Position numbers and translations under genes: made by a program
Shown here: positions 33,715 through 43,812 of the stretch, piece by piece
Layout: every line of letters begins with the position of its first letter
Numbering within the stretch: the first letter of the stretch is position 1
Source of the DNA: Clostridium frigoris
GTDB taxonomy: Bacteria > Bacillota > Clostridia > Clostridiales > Clostridiaceae
Direction of reading: 5' to 3'
Assembly (NCBI RefSeq): GCF_018861865.1
Contig: NZ_JAHLDV010000005.1
Coordinates: 92,516 to 156,515, forward strand
Length of the DNA stretch: 64,000 bases
Notes under the pieces: generated by a model
Seen by the model: the letters and a program-made list of their open reading frames with translations, nothing else
Told to the model about the DNA's origin: nothing
Database searches by the model: none

Positions 33715-35605
33715 CAAATACTAATTTCATTAATTCTTCAATGGTTGACGCAGTTTTTGTTGCAATATCTTTAAGACCAGTAGGTACTTCTTTTTCATTA
33801 TCACTAGGAAGTATAACTAGCTTAATTCCTTTTCTTCTTGCACCATAAATCTTTTCAAATATACCGCCTACTGGTTTTATAATTCCTCTTAATGATATCT
33901 CACCTGTTACTGCAATATCCTGCCTTAAAGGTTTATCTAAAAGCGAACTAATTATACATACAGTTATAGCAGCACCGGCTGATGGTCCATCGATTTTACC
34001 TCCACCTACTATATTTACATGTATATCATAATCTTTAATATCTTTGTTAGTTGTTTTTCTTATTACTGATGCAGCATTAAATACTGAATCCTTAGCCATA
34101 CTTCCAGCAGTATCATTAAACCTTACCTGCCCTTTACCTTTTTCTTTAGACTCAAATACTGATGTTTCTATCTCTATAGTTGATCCTATATATCCTGATA
34201 CCCCAAGTCCATATATGTGTCCCACTTCAGGTTTAACATCTTTATCTAATTCCTCATATGGGAACATTCTACTTATAGATATAACTTCTAATAAATCTTT
34301 CATATCAATTCTAACTTTAGACCCTTCCACCAATTCACTATTATGCAATACATATCCATAAGCATCAGCTAAAATATTTATAGCTTTTCTTCCTTCTATC
34401 GTATATCTTCCAATAGTTTGTGCAACTCCATCTTCTATTTCAACTTCTAATTTAGAAGCAGCATTAACTACGATATTTTCTATGTCATTGGCAGCTAATG
34501 GTTCAAAATAAACCTCTGTACATCTTGATCTTAATGCTGGATTTATTTCCGATGGCTCTTTAGTCGTAGCACCTATTAAAACAAAATCTGCTGGAGCACC
34601 TTTATCAAATAAATATTTTATATACTTAGGTGTGCTTTCATCTTCAGGGTCATAATAAGAAGATGAAAACTCAACTCTTTTATCCTCAAGCACCTTAAGT
34701 AACTTATTTTGAAGCATGCTATCAAGTTCACCTATTTCATCAATAAATAATACTCCTCCGTGAGCTTCTGTTACAAGACCTGGTTTTGGTTCGGGAATAC
34801 CACCCTCAGCTAGGTCTCTTTTACTTCCCTGATATATTGGGTCGTGCACTGAACCTAAAAGTGGATTTGTTATTTCTCTTGGATCCCACCTAAGCGTTGT
34901 ACCATCTACTTCTACAAACTTAGCATCCTTATCATAAATAGTGTAACTTAGTTTCTTCGCTTCCTCAAGCGCAAGTCTTGCGGCCGTTGTTTTACCTACA
35001 CCAGGTGGTCCATAAAGAATAATATGTTGGGGATATGGCGATGCCATCTTAGATATCAATGATTTTATAGCTCTTTCTTGCCCAACGATTTCGCTAAAAC
35101 TCTCTGGTCTTAACATTGCTTGTATATTTTTAGTAAGTTTTCTACTATCAAGTGCTTTTAGGTCATCATACTTTTTAAGTGTTTTAGCATTTTCAGGACC
35201 CTTTTGTTTCTTAATTATTCCTAGTCTTACTTCATCAATATACTTATCTTGTTTCTCCATAAGATTTTTTTCAACTTCTGCTTCAATCTTATTTTGAACA
35301 TATCTTTTAGCTATTTCATCTGTTAACCATACATTAGTGCTGTCTAGTACTTCTTGTATGTTTTTTTCATTAGGCATTATATCTATTCCCTTACCATTGC
35401 TGATAATTTTGTTTAAAGCATATAATCTTCTATATATATCTTCGCTTTTTATATGTTTTTGAAGTTTAAATTTTATAGTTTTAGCCTTTATACTGCCTTC
35501 ATCTATTACATTCCTCATTATTTCATATAAAACGTCAATTTGTGTATCTAATGGTAATTCATCTTTTATTAACTGTTCTGCACTTTTATTTTCGTATAAT
35601 TTCAA
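33704..35605 (-). CDS. lonC: Lon-family ATP-dependent protease, LonC type
   Basis: The 633-residue protein lacks the long Lon N-terminal domain. A helical N-terminal part precedes the AAA+ module with Walker A GPPGVGKT at about 199-206 and Walker B VLFIDEIGEL. The C-terminal Lon protease domain has the catalytic Ser in DGPSAGAAI and the Lys in the RGIIKPVGG region. Such proteases are found in spore-forming clostridia, and LonC is my best label over LonB. The only upstream start is TTG at 35605 with a weak ribosome site. Confidence 0.83.
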   Translation of the reverse strand: MKLYENKSAEQLIKDELPLDTQIDVLYEIMRNVIDEGSIKAKTIKFKLQKHIKSEDIYRRLYALNKIISNGKGIDIMPNEKNIQEVLDSTNVWLTDEIAKRYVQNKIEAEVEKNLMEKQDKYIDEVRLGIIKKQKGPENAKTLKKYDDLKALDSRKLTKNIQAMLRPESFSEIVGQERAIKSLISKMASPYPQHIILYGPPGVGKTTAARLALEEAKKLSYTIYDKDAKFVEVDGTTLRWDPREITNPLLGSVHDPIYQGSKRDLAEGGIPEPKPGLVTEAHGGVLFIDEIGELDSMLQNKLLKVLEDKRVEFSSSYYDPEDESTPKYIKYLFDKGAPADFVLIGATTKEPSEINPALRSRCTEVYFEPLAANDIENIVVNAASKLEVEIEDGVAQTIGRYTIEGRKAINILADAYGYVLHNSELVEGSKVRIDMKDLLEVISISRMFPYEELDKDVKPEVGHIYGLGVSGYIGSTIEIETSVFESKEKGKGQVRFNDTAGSMAKDSVFNAASVIRKTTNKDIKDYDIHVNIVGGGKIDGPSAGAAITVCIISSLLDKPLRQDIAVTGEISLRGIIKPVGGIFEKIYGARRKGIKLVILPSDNEKEVPTGLKDIATKTASTIEELMKLVFALT

Positions 35606-35674
35606 ACTTAATTCGCTTTAATAAAAAGTATTATCATTAATTTACTAAAGCGTTACCCCCTTCGTTATATATGA

Positions 35675-36118
35675 TTATTCCTCACAAACAAGAACTTTTA
35701 TCTTAGTAGATATTTCTGGATATATTTTAATCTCTACATCATAAGTTCCTAATAATTTTATTGTATCTGTTACTATTTTCTTTTTATCAATATCTAAACT
35801 ACATTGCTCATTTAATGCTAAGGCTATATCTTTACTTGTAATTGCCCCAAAAAGTTTTCCGTTTTCTCCTGCTTTACCAATTATTTTAACTACTTTATCT
35901 TTAAGTACATTTGCTGTGTTTTGTGCATCCTCAATTTCAGATGTTTTCTTTTTTCTTTCTATATCGTTCTTTTTATTTAATATATGCATATTAGGATCAG
36001 TAGCTTCCTCTGCTAATTTCCTTGGGAACAAATAATTCCTCGCATATCCATCTGCAGCGTTTAATACATCACCCTTCTTACCCATACTTTTAATATCTTT
36101 TAATAATATAATTTTCAT
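35675..36118 (-). CDS. rplI: Ribosomal protein bL9
   Basis: The 147-residue protein begins [21 protein letters not shown] and has [13 protein letters not shown], the bL9 signature, then the long connecting helix (about residues 45-75) and the C-terminal domain. It binds 23S rRNA at the base of the L1 stalk. The start codon overlaps the gdpP stop by one base (TAATG-type junction), so translation is coupled. GGAGGA lies inside gdpP's end. Confidence 0.97.
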   Translation of the reverse strand: MKIILLKDIKSMGKKGDVLNAADGYARNYLFPRKLAEEATDPNMHILNKKNDIERKKKTSEIEDAQNTANVLKDKVVKIIGKAGENGKLFGAITSKDIALALNEQCSLDIDKKKIVTDTIKLLGTYDVEIKIYPEISTKIKVLVCEE

Positions 36119-38109
36119 TATTTTTCATCCTCCTTTAAATATTTTTCTATAGCTTCCTTTAATTTATCTACTACTTCAGTAAGTTCCATCGAAGTAAATT
36201 TTGTACCTGCCATAGTCATGTGTCCGCCCCCACCTAATGTCTCTAAAATTAACTGCACATTTATTTTTCCAAGGGACCTTCCACTAATAAATATTTCATC
36301 TTCTATTTTAACAATAACAAATGATGCTTCGATACCTGTAATATTTAGAAGTTCATCAGCGGCCTGAGCTGCAATTACAGTATCTTGTACTTCCTTTGGG
36401 CAAACCGCTATAGCAATTTCATTTTTTATCTTTGCAGATCTTATAATATCTGCTCTTCTTAAAAAAACATTTAGATCATCAGAAAACATTTTTTTAACAT
36501 CCATTGTATCTGCACCATGCCGCCTTAAAAAGGCTGCCGCTTCAAAGGTCCTAACTCCTGTTTTAAAACAAAAGTTCTTTGTATCCACACATATTCCAGC
36601 TAAAAGGCTTACTGCTTCTATATGCTTTAGTGTCGGCTTATCTACCATATATTGAATCATTTCAGTAACTAACTCAGCAGTAGATGATGCATATGTTTCC
36701 ATATAACTAAGCACTGCACCTTGTATAAAATCTTGTGCCTTTCTATGATGATCAATTATAACTACTTTTTCAACTTCTTTGACAATTTCTAAATTCTGTA
36801 CGTGACTTGCATTATGAACATCTACTAATATAAGTAGACTATTTGAACTATTAACATTTTTAAATCTCTCACTAGTTATAAAAGTATTTTTGTATTTTTC
36901 ATCTTCAAGTATTATATCCATCATACTTTTTATACCACTATTTATTCCTTCAAGAATAATATAACATTCCTTATCTAAGCTCTTAATAACGCTATATAAA
37001 CCAATAGCCGCACCTAAACAATCAGGATCAGCGTTTTTATGACCCATGATAAAAATTATATTACTCTCATTTACTAAATCCATTAATGCATGGGCAATAA
37101 CTCTCGCCCTAACTTTGGTTCTCTTCTCAACTTCTTTTGTTTTACCACCAAAGAAAGATAATTTATCCCCTTTTTTTACAACTGCTTGATCACCACCACG
37201 ACCTAATGCAAGTTCTTTCGCCGAAGTCGCAAATTCATAATTCTTGAGTGGTGTATCTTCACCTCTTCCTACGCCTATACTTAAAGTAACTGCAAGTTTA
37301 TTGCCATTGCTTATCTCACGAACACTATCTAATATGTCGAATTTCTTTTCTATTTCTTTTTCAATGTACTTGTCTTGAACTATAATAACATACTTATTAG
37401 ATGTATACTTCTTTACCACAGCATTAACACTCTGACCATAACTATTTATTGTTCTTTCAATTTCTGCTACAAGCATTGGAGCTTTATCTTCTTCTGTTGT
37501 TTTTATAACATCATCAAGGTTATCAACTTCAACTAGCATAATACTTTCACGGTCACCATTAATACCTTTAATAAGATTAGTTTTCTCAGTTATATCATAA
37601 AAATATAAAAGCATAATCTTATCTTTAACATTTTTATTTTCATTTGTATCTACAATATTTGTGTAGATTTCATAACATTTATTTTTTATTTTAATATTTG
37701 GAAATATGTTCTTTTTACCCTCTAAAACTTGCTTTAAATTAAGTTCCCTAATTATGTCCCTAATGTTTTTGTTTAAAAGGTCTTCGCCTTCTAGCATTGT
37801 TGTTACACTTTGATTGTACCATAAAACATTTCCTGTATACCCAATTATTATTAACGGAAATGGAAGTTTTACTAAAGTACTTGTAGTTGCTATATCTAAT
37901 TTAGATGAAAAGTTTTCTATGAATATTTTCCATTCGTTTTTTTTAATTTTAGAATTATACATATTATACACTACAAGCATTGCGTATAACCCAAGGGCTA
38001 CAAAACCAACTTGAAAATGCCCATAGTAAAATATTATAGATATAAGTAGGGCCATGGTCACCATATATATTTTATTGTTAACATTAAAATAATTATATTT
38101 GTTATCCAT
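36118..38109 (-). CDS. gdpP: Cyclic-di-AMP phosphodiesterase GdpP
   Basis: The 663-residue membrane protein has two N-terminal helices (about residues 10-50), a PAS-like domain, a degenerate GGDEF domain ([12 protein letters not shown]) and a DHH/DHHA1 phosphodiesterase domain with [24 protein letters not shown] and [10 protein letters not shown]. The family hydrolyses c-di-AMP. The start at 38109 is chosen because GGGGGG lies 6 bp before it; the frame also opens at 38124. It sits between yybS and rplI, the usual Firmicute order. Confidence 0.95.
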   Translation of the reverse strand: MDNKYNYFNVNNKIYMVTMALLISIIFYYGHFQVGFVALGLYAMLVVYNMYNSKIKKNEWKIFIENFSSKLDIATTSTLVKLPFPLIIIGYTGNVLWYNQSVTTMLEGEDLLNKNIRDIIRELNLKQVLEGKKNIFPNIKIKNKCYEIYTNIVDTNENKNVKDKIMLLYFYDITEKTNLIKGINGDRESIMLVEVDNLDDVIKTTEEDKAPMLVAEIERTINSYGQSVNAVVKKYTSNKYVIIVQDKYIEKEIEKKFDILDSVREISNGNKLAVTLSIGVGRGEDTPLKNYEFATSAKELALGRGGDQAVVKKGDKLSFFGGKTKEVEKRTKVRARVIAHALMDLVNESNIIFIMGHKNADPDCLGAAIGLYSVIKSLDKECYIILEGINSGIKSMMDIILEDEKYKNTFITSERFKNVNSSNSLLILVDVHNASHVQNLEIVKEVEKVVIIDHHRKAQDFIQGAVLSYMETYASSTAELVTEMIQYMVDKPTLKHIEAVSLLAGICVDTKNFCFKTGVRTFEAAAFLRRHGADTMDVKKMFSDDLNVFLRRADIIRSAKIKNEIAIAVCPKEVQDTVIAAQAADELLNITGIEASFVIVKIEDEIFISGRSLGKINVQLILETLGGGGHMTMAGTKFTSMELTEVVDKLKEAIEKYLKEDEK

Positions 38110-38124
38110 AATTAGCCCCCCCAA

Positions 38125-39132
38125 TTATTTTCTTCTGATTCTATATGGATCGAGCTTTCTAAAATCAAACGCCATTTCCATGAGTCCTATTGAAAAGTAA
38201 ATATTGCTTAAAGGAGAAATTATAGTTAAACCTAAAATCAATATTACTATTGGTTTAGATAATTTTTTTTTCACTCTTAAAAAATATGTACTTGCTGCGA
38301 GTCCATTTATAATAAATACATTTTGCATAAGGAGCTGAGAGGAACTTCGTATATACTTCCCGCCAGTTATCTCTTTTGATGCAAGAATTATACCTATACA
38401 TACTATACCTATTAATACAGCTCCTACTATGTTAGAAACGTAAACTTTACTAAAAGGTAATACTTCTTCCATCTTGTAGTTTAGCTTATTTAGTATCGCT
38501 CTAGATACTATGTAATTCAAATAAGCTGATATAAATGAGAAAACAAAAATAACCGCCGGTATTAACGCCAAAAATAAAGCAACATCAATTTTATTTATCA
38601 TTTCATAACTTCTATCTAAAACCTTTAATTGATCAGGAGTTATCCCCTTTTGCATATAAGTATTTTTTGCTCCATCAATTGAGATTTTCATGGATTTCTT
38701 TAAAAGCCCCACAAATTCAGAACTAAAATCCATAAAATTAACTTTTGCTATAAATGACAAAGAAAAAGCTATTGTTAATATATTGGATATAAAACTTGCT
38801 ATACCTAAAAACAATAAAGTTGTAGATGACTTTTTATTTTTCTTAACACAATACCCAAGTGCCATACCAATAACCATACAAGGTATAGCTGAATATATTG
38901 CCCTTATTGGATTAAATAGCATTGATGTTAAAATTATGCTCAGTACTATAGCCGTGATTGTTACTTTCTTATTATACCTTATATAAAGAACTGCCACAGG
39001 AATTGGTAATATTAATGTTCCTATAAATGATACCATTGGCAAGTAGCCCGTTAAAATCATTATTATCGAAATTATAACAGATATAAGAGCGGCCTCTACA
39101 ATAGCCTTCGCACTATAATTTTTATTTCCCAT
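38125..39132 (-). CDS. yybS: DUF2232 / YybS-family membrane protein
   Basis: The 335-residue protein has about eight membrane helices. It resembles YybS, which sits upstream of gdpP (YybT) in Bacillus as here. Function is unproven. The start at 39132 is preferred over 39144 because GGAGGAT lies just upstream of it. The stop is 15 bp from the gdpP start, so the two are co-transcribed. Confidence 0.85.
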   Translation of the reverse strand: MGNKNYSAKAIVEAALISVIISIIMILTGYLPMVSFIGTLILPIPVAVLYIRYNKKVTITAIVLSIILTSMLFNPIRAIYSAIPCMVIGMALGYCVKKNKKSSTTLLFLGIASFISNILTIAFSLSFIAKVNFMDFSSEFVGLLKKSMKISIDGAKNTYMQKGITPDQLKVLDRSYEMINKIDVALFLALIPAVIFVFSFISAYLNYIVSRAILNKLNYKMEEVLPFSKVYVSNIVGAVLIGIVCIGIILASKEITGGKYIRSSSQLLMQNVFIINGLAASTYFLRVKKKLSKPIVILILGLTIISPLSNIYFSIGLMEMAFDFRKLDPYRIRRK

Positions 39133-39147
39133 CTTATCCTCCATTAC

Positions 39148-39462
39148 TTATCGACCCTTTAGGTGAGTATAGAGTTTACTTAAGTCCTTTCCTTCCTTTT
39201 CTATGTTATCTCCCTCAACTATTCCCACCTTCAGCTTCTTTTTCATACTCTCATCCACTGCAACATTTGAATATCCTAACCTTTCACCTAATATATATAA
39301 AAGTATTATTGCCCCTGAAATACAATCTAGTATAGCATCTTGAGCAACATTGCTTCCTTTACTTAGCAACTTGAAGAAATCACCTATTATACATAATAGC
39401 TCAGCCTTCAAACTTTCAATTAACTTAACATTAGACATTATATTAAAATCATCCCTTTTCAT
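39148..39462 (-). CDS. MazG-like family protein
   Basis: The 104-residue helical protein resembles the MazG-like nucleotide pyrophosphohydrolase-related family of Firmicutes (SLKAELLCIIGDFFKLLSKG, AILDCISGAIILLYILGERLG). The full set of acidic EExxE metal ligands of MazG is not evident, so catalytic activity is uncertain. It lies just upstream of yybS and probably starts the yybS-gdpP-rplI operon. Confidence 0.7.
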   Translation of the reverse strand: MKRDDFNIMSNVKLIESLKAELLCIIGDFFKLLSKGSNVAQDAILDCISGAIILLYILGERLGYSNVAVDESMKKKLKVGIVEGDNIEKEGKDLSKLYTHLKGR

Positions 39463-39777
39463 ATTATATCATCTCCCCTTGTAGGCTTATGCTTATAACT
39501 CTATTTTAGTTAGTTTTATATATTTATGCAACTAAAGTTTATTTCTAAATAAACAATCAACAACCAATATCTAACACTTACATGTTTACATTTTATGGGT
39601 TGCAATTATAAGTATACTACAAATTACACTTTATAATATATAATTTTACATTTATATTTTTATTATTAATTAAAATATTCAATTTAACTTAAAAAAATAA
39701 AAGCAGCTACCTTAAGGCGCTGCTTTTAGTCATTTACTATTTATAGTAAGACCTTCCTATTTACTAGTAAGATTTTA
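39463..39777. other. Intergenic gap between rpsR and the mazG-like gene
   Basis: AT-rich, with no gene seen. It contains the rpsR terminator at 39698-39728 and presumably the promoter of the mazG-yybS-gdpP-rplI operon. Confidence 0.5.
39698..39728 (-). terminator. Terminator of the rpsF-ssb-rpsR operon
   Basis: The stem TAAAAGCAGC / GCTGCTTTTA with an 11-base loop is followed on the minus strand by TTTTTTT. Confidence 0.88.
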
Positions 39778-40041
39778 CTATTCAGTAGTAAATGGTAATA
39801 ATGCTATATTTCTTGCTCTTTTTATAGATACAGTAAGCATTCTTTGATGTTTTGCACAGTTTCCAGAAATTCTTCTAGGAAGAATTTTTCCTCTTTCTGT
39901 AACATATTTTCTTAATTTATTTATGTCTTTATAGTCGATTGCAGTTGCCTTATCCATACAGAAAGCACAAACTTTTCTTTTCATTCTCTTTCTGTTACCA
40001 CCGGCACCGCCGCCGCTTCTTTTATGATCATTCATAGCCAT
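39778..40041 (-). CDS. rpsR: Ribosomal protein bS18
   Basis: The 87-residue basic protein has [17 protein letters not shown] and [18 protein letters not shown] motifs. Cys residues (CxxC and C...H) suggest the zinc-binding form. It pairs with bS6 on the ribosome platform and is last in the rpsF-ssb-rpsR operon. GGAGGG precedes the ATG. Confidence 0.97.
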   Translation of the reverse strand: MAMNDHKRSGGGAGGNRKRMKRKVCAFCMDKATAIDYKDINKLRKYVTERGKILPRRISGNCAKHQRMLTVSIKRARNIALLPFTTE

Positions 40042-40065
40042 TGTTTTTTCCCTCCTTACCTAATA

Positions 40066-40506
40066 TTAGAATGGTATATCTCCATCATCAATTGGTGTTA
40101 TATCACTAGCACTTCCAAAATCGTTAGATTTAGCATTTGCTTCGCTACTATTACCACCTTGATTAGTATTCGTGTCTGACGATTTATTTCCTCCCCATTC
40201 AAGGAAGTCAACTTCATCAGCAATTACTTCAGTAACATATCTCCTAGTTCCATCTTTAGCCTCATAATTTCTAGTTTGAATGTTTCCAGAGACGCTTAAA
40301 AGCTTGCCTTTACTCATGTAATTAGCAGTGGCTTCAGCTTGCTTTCCAAATACCACTATCGGTACAAAGTCTGCATCTGGTTGACCTTCTCTTTTAAATC
40401 TTCTATTAACGGCTACAGTGAAAGTGGCTACAGCTGTTCCTGTTCCTTGAGCAAATTTAAGCTCAGGGTCCTTTGTTAATCTACCAACTAAAACAACTTT
40501 ATTCAT
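40066..40506 (-). CDS. ssb: Single-stranded DNA-binding protein
   Basis: The 146-residue protein has an N-terminal OB fold (MNKVVLVGRLTKDPELKF, AVNRRFKREGQPDADF, LSVSGNIQTRNYEAKDG). A disordered Asn/Ser/Gly-rich linker leads to the acidic tip ITPIDDGDIPF, which binds partner proteins. It protects ssDNA in replication and repair and lies between rpsF and rpsR. Confidence 0.97.
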   Translation of the reverse strand: MNKVVLVGRLTKDPELKFAQGTGTAVATFTVAVNRRFKREGQPDADFVPIVVFGKQAEATANYMSKGKLLSVSGNIQTRNYEAKDGTRRYVTEVIADEVDFLEWGGNKSSDTNTNQGGNSSEANAKSNDFGSASDITPIDDGDIPF

Positions 40507-40517
40507 AAAAACACCAC

Positions 40518-40814
40518 CTATTTTTCTGGATTTATTATGATATGTCTTATAACACTGTCAGTAATTCTGAATACTCTATCTAATTCTTTAGGTAATTCTG
40601 GATTTGCATTAAAATTGATTAATGTATAGAAGCCTTCACCAACTTTTTGTATTTCATAAGCTAGTTTTCTTTTGCCCCACGCATCAACATTTTCAATTTC
40701 TCCACCATTATTTTCTATTACACCTTTAAACTTTTCAACGTTAGCTTTAACAGCTTCTTCGTCTAATGAAGGATGTAATATGAATATAGTTTCATATTTT
40801 CTCATTAATTTCAC
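40518..40814 (-). CDS. rpsF: Ribosomal protein bS6
   Basis: The 98-residue protein has YETIFILHPSLDEEAV and WGKRKLAYEIQKVGEGFYTL, the bS6 core. It is the first gene of the operon and forms a heterodimer with bS18, encoded by rpsR. A leader with an S6:S18-type motif lies immediately upstream (40812-40860). Confidence 0.97.
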   Translation of the reverse strand: MKLMRKYETIFILHPSLDEEAVKANVEKFKGVIENNGGEIENVDAWGKRKLAYEIQKVGEGFYTLINFNANPELPKELDRVFRITDSVIRHIIINPEK

Positions 40815-40860
40815 CTCCTCCCCTCGGACTAACGGCCATGCATTGCACGGCAGGGATTAC
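40812..40860 (-). promoter_or_regulatory. rpsF leader resembling the S6:S18 autoregulatory motif
   Basis: On the minus strand CCGTGCAATGCATGG forms a 6-bp stem and loop. It is followed by CCGTTAGTCCGAGGGG and the AGGAGG ribosome site. This matches my memory of the S6:S18-binding leader, whose CCG segment mimics the rRNA site. Autoregulation by the S6:S18 pair is inferred. Confidence 0.7.
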
Positions 40861-40901
40861 AATAATAGATTATATCATTTTATTCAACAAAAATCAAGTA
40901 A

Positions 40902-41120
40902 TTATTCTTTAGTAATCCCTTTTTCTTTATTTAATACATTTTCTTTTATTGTTTTCTTTACTCCTGAGTCAAACTTCACTCTTGGAAGCATAACTATTCT
41001 TGCACATCCTAAACACTTTATTTTAATATCTGCCCCAAGCCTTATGATTTCCCATTGTTTACTCCCGCAAGGGTGAACTTTCTTCATTTCAACAATATCC
41101 CCTAAATTAAATACTTTCAT
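40902..41120 (-). CDS. DUF951 protein
   Basis: The 72-residue protein has [19 protein letters not shown] and [14 protein letters not shown], with three Cys including a CxxC, the DUF951 pattern (possible small zinc/RNA-binding fold). The start at 41120 has GGTGGG 7 bp upstream; the frame extends to a GTG at 41132. Function unknown. It lies just upstream of rpsF. Confidence 0.85.
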   Translation of the reverse strand: MKVFNLGDIVEMKKVHPCGSKQWEIIRLGADIKIKCLGCARIVMLPRVKFDSGVKKTIKENVLNKEKGITKE

Positions 41121-41581
41121 CAAACATCCCACCTTCGATATATTATTAATTAATCTTTTTCAAAACCTTTATTATCCGCTTAGAATCTTCATCATAATAA
41201 TTTATTATATTGTAATAAATTTACACTTTTCCTTTTTCACCCTGTTTCTTTACCTTATAGTTTCTCTATATAATAAAGCAGTTCGTTTCATATACATTTA
41301 CCAAACTTTCGATTATAATATAGTATTATATGGAAATTTAAGAATATGTATTTATATTAAAATGAACATGGTTTTTATCTTATATAAAGTTAAACCCCTC
41401 TCATATATAAGATACTTAACCCAAAATGTATTTTTATAGATAATTTTATTATAAGCTATTTATAGTTTTAATTATAGGAAAACAGTATTTAAACTCGTAT
41501 TATTTATAATATTATTAAATATAATGTTTTCTATAAAATACAATCAAAATATTAATTTATTATTTAAGATTGGATGGGCTT
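41121..41581. other. AT-rich gap before the desulfurase pseudogene
   Basis: About 460 bp without a gene that I can see. It holds the promoter region of the DUF951 gene and no strong repeat. Confidence 0.4.
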
Positions 41582-41925
41582 ATGAAAATTTATTTAGATA
41601 ATACAGCTACTACATTCCATAAGCCACCAAAAGTATATACATCAATAATGAATTATATAATGAATATTGGCTAAAATCCAGTAAGGGGAACATCTACAAC
41701 TTCCCTCTCTGGTAATTGAGTCATTTTAAATTACAAATACGCAAAAACTCTCGGTATAACCGGGCTTTTAGATGGTATTAATTATATTAATGATTAATGT
41801 ATAGAATCCATTCGCAAAATAAAGTTTATGGTAACACCTGTGCTTCTACAAAAACTGTTACTATATCTATTAATTCAACTAAAATCGACAATTTTGAACT
41901 TGTATTTTTACTAGACAATGAATAG
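41582..41925 (+). pseudogene. Decayed cysteine desulfurase (class V aminotransferase) remnant
   Basis: The ATG begins MKIYLDNTATTFHKPPKVYT, the NifS/Csd-type N-terminus (normally YLDNAATTFPKP). In-frame stops follow at codon 31 and again about 15 codons later, yet the frame still reads NPVRGTSTTSLSGN, YAKTLGITGLLDGINYIND. A shifted frame then gives STKTVTISINSTKIDNFELVFLLDNE, matching the region before the C-terminal catalytic loop. The middle third, including the PLP lysine, is missing. Confidence 0.85.
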
Positions 41926-41945
41926 AAAGGTGTGATTTTAATTAC

Positions 41946-42998
41946 ATGGAAAACATGATAAAACAAATAGATAAATTAACTATCTTCTTCATTTTATATA
42001 CATTTGTCTTTATAATTTTTTTTGGAACTATAACTTATACACTTCCCTTTGTATTTGCTTTTATTTTAGCTTCATCCCTTAAAACCCCAACAAGATATTT
42101 AATGATAAAATTTAGAATTAAAAATACTACAGCTTCCTTATTTACAACTAGCATATTCTTCACTATTATTATTATATTACTTTCGATAGTTATCACCACT
42201 TTAACCTCAGAATCAATACAACTAGGAAAGAACATTCAATCATATATCACTTTAAACAAAGAAATACTTTTAAATTTTTTAAATAATTTACAAAATTACT
42301 ATAAAAACTTAGATCCAACTATAATTAATAATATTGAATCAAATATTACTAATTATATAACTAAAACCATAAATATTAGCATGAATGCATCTACAAAAAT
42401 TTTTTCACAAACTCTAGGTATTGTATCTACCATACCCTATGTTTTAATGGTTTTATTATTTACCTTACTCACTACATATTTTTTCACAAAGGATTTATCA
42501 TCTTTGAATAGAAAATCCTTTAATATAATTCCTCATAAAAGTAAGGATAGAATCCATTATATATTTGATGAATCGAAAAAAATGCTTAAAAACTATTTAC
42601 TTTCTTACTTACTTATAATCACTATAACATTTTTAGAAACATTAGTTGTTTTCTTAGTTTTTAATGTTAAATATGCTGTAACGTTAAGTATACTTTGTGG
42701 CATATTTGATTTACTCCCCATTTTTGGCATAGGCGCTATATATCTTCCTATAATAGTAATATTTTTTATTTATAAAAATGTTATTGCAGCTTTAGGCCTT
42801 CTAATATCTTATATAGTTATTACTATAATCAGGCAAATTATTGAACCTAAAATTGTGTCTCAATCACTAGGTCTTCACCCAGTTGCAGTCCTTGCCGCTA
42901 TCTTTATAGGACTTAAATTAAATGGTATTATTGGGATACTATTTTGTATGTTTTTATTAGTATCTTACAATATTTTGAAAAAAGTTAATGTATTATAG
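41946..42998 (+). CDS. AI-2E family transporter (PerM-like membrane protein)
   Basis: The 350-residue protein has about eight membrane helices. The arrangement of two hydrophobic N-terminal helices, a long extracytoplasmic loop at about residues 90-150, and a C-terminal block with GIFDLLPIFGIGAIYLPI and RQIIEPKIVSQSLGLHP matches the family. Some members export autoinducer-2 or ions; the substrate here is unknown. AGGTG lies about 13 bp before the ATG, so translation may be modest. Confidence 0.88.
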   Translation: MENMIKQIDKLTIFFILYTFVFIIFFGTITYTLPFVFAFILASSLKTPTRYLMIKFRIKNTTASLFTTSIFFTIIIILLSIVITTLTSESIQLGKNIQSYITLNKEILLNFLNNLQNYYKNLDPTIINNIESNITNYITKTINISMNASTKIFSQTLGIVSTIPYVLMVLLFTLLTTYFFTKDLSSLNRKSFNIIPHKSKDRIHYIFDESKKMLKNYLLSYLLIITITFLETLVVFLVFNVKYAVTLSILCGIFDLLPIFGIGAIYLPIIVIFFIYKNVIAALGLLISYIVITIIRQIIEPKIVSQSLGLHPVAVLAAIFIGLKLNGIIGILFCMFLLVSYNILKKVNVL

Positions 42999-43001
42999 AA
43001 T

Positions 43002-43044
43002 ATAAAACCTCCGATGTGGACAAAATCCAAATAGGAGGTTTTAT
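43002..43044 (+). promoter_or_regulatory. Inverted repeat that can occlude the yyaC ribosome site
   Basis: ATAAAACCTCC (43002-43012) is the perfect complement of GGAGGTTTTAT (43034-43044), which contains the yyaC ribosome site. The hairpin would bury it. It may also terminate the upstream gene. Confidence 0.6.
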
Positions 43045-43045
43045 T

Positions 43046-43648
43046 ATGATGGATAAGGTTGTTTTAGATTCTATGTCACGAGATTGTACTTTTAAATTAA
43101 GAGATACTATTAGTCAATATATTTTCCCCATAGTTAATTCATCGCGTCCTATTGTTGTTTTATGTATTGGCACAGACAGATCTACTGGTGATAGTTTAGG
43201 ACCTCTAGTTGGAAATAAACTAAAGTTTCTAATTAGAAACAAAATTCATATTTACGGTAGTCTCGAATGTCCTGTTCATGCAAAAAATTTATGCGAAACA
43301 ATTGATGAAATTAATTATACATACACCAACCCCTACATCATTGCTGTTGACGCTTGCCTTGGAAGTTTTCAAAATGTAGGTAAAATAATTGTAGAAGAAA
43401 AACCATTAAGCCCTGGTGCCGCTATGAACAAGAATTTACCTAAGGTTGGTGATCTAAGTATAACTGGAATTGTAAATATATCCGGTGCCTTTGAATTTAT
43501 GGTTCTTCAAAACACAAGACTATACACAGTAATGATGCTTGCTGACGCCATTTCTAAAGGTATTTATCATTCAGTGCTAAAAACTATTGGCGGAAGGAAA
43601 TTAAATTCAATCTATGATGAATCTAATTTAAATAATGTTGAAGGATAA
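43046..43648 (+). CDS. yyaC: Spore protease YyaC
   Basis: The 200-residue protein has the YyaC pattern VVLCIGTDRSTGDSLGPLVG, ECPVHAKNLCE and VDACLGSFQNVG. It is related to GPR-type germination proteases and to hydrogenase maturation proteases. The start at 43046 is chosen because AGGAGG lies 7 bp upstream; a frame continues to 43016 without one. The ribosome site sits in a hairpin, so its translation may be regulated. Confidence 0.85.
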   Translation: MMDKVVLDSMSRDCTFKLRDTISQYIFPIVNSSRPIVVLCIGTDRSTGDSLGPLVGNKLKFLIRNKIHIYGSLECPVHAKNLCETIDEINYTYTNPYIIAVDACLGSFQNVGKIIVEEKPLSPGAAMNKNLPKVGDLSITGIVNISGAFEFMVLQNTRLYTVMMLADAISKGIYHSVLKTIGGRKLNSIYDESNLNNVEG

Positions 43649-43766
43649 TTCTTTTCCTTATTAACCTCTTAATTCTATTAAATTTTTACTTTCACGTATA
43701 ATTACACTATTTATAATAAAATTATTGACTTCAAAAGAACATTTATATTTCAACTGGAGTTTTTTG

Positions 43767-43812
43767 TTAAAGGAAAGACATCCACTTATAAAAGCGAATG
43801 TCTTTCCTTTAA
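43767..43812. terminator. Hairpin between yyaC and the ykuS-like gene
   Basis: A perfect 15-bp stem (43767-43781 with 43798-43812) overlaps the stop codon of the ykuS-like gene. It has no strong T-run; it may serve both convergent genes. Confidence 0.65.
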
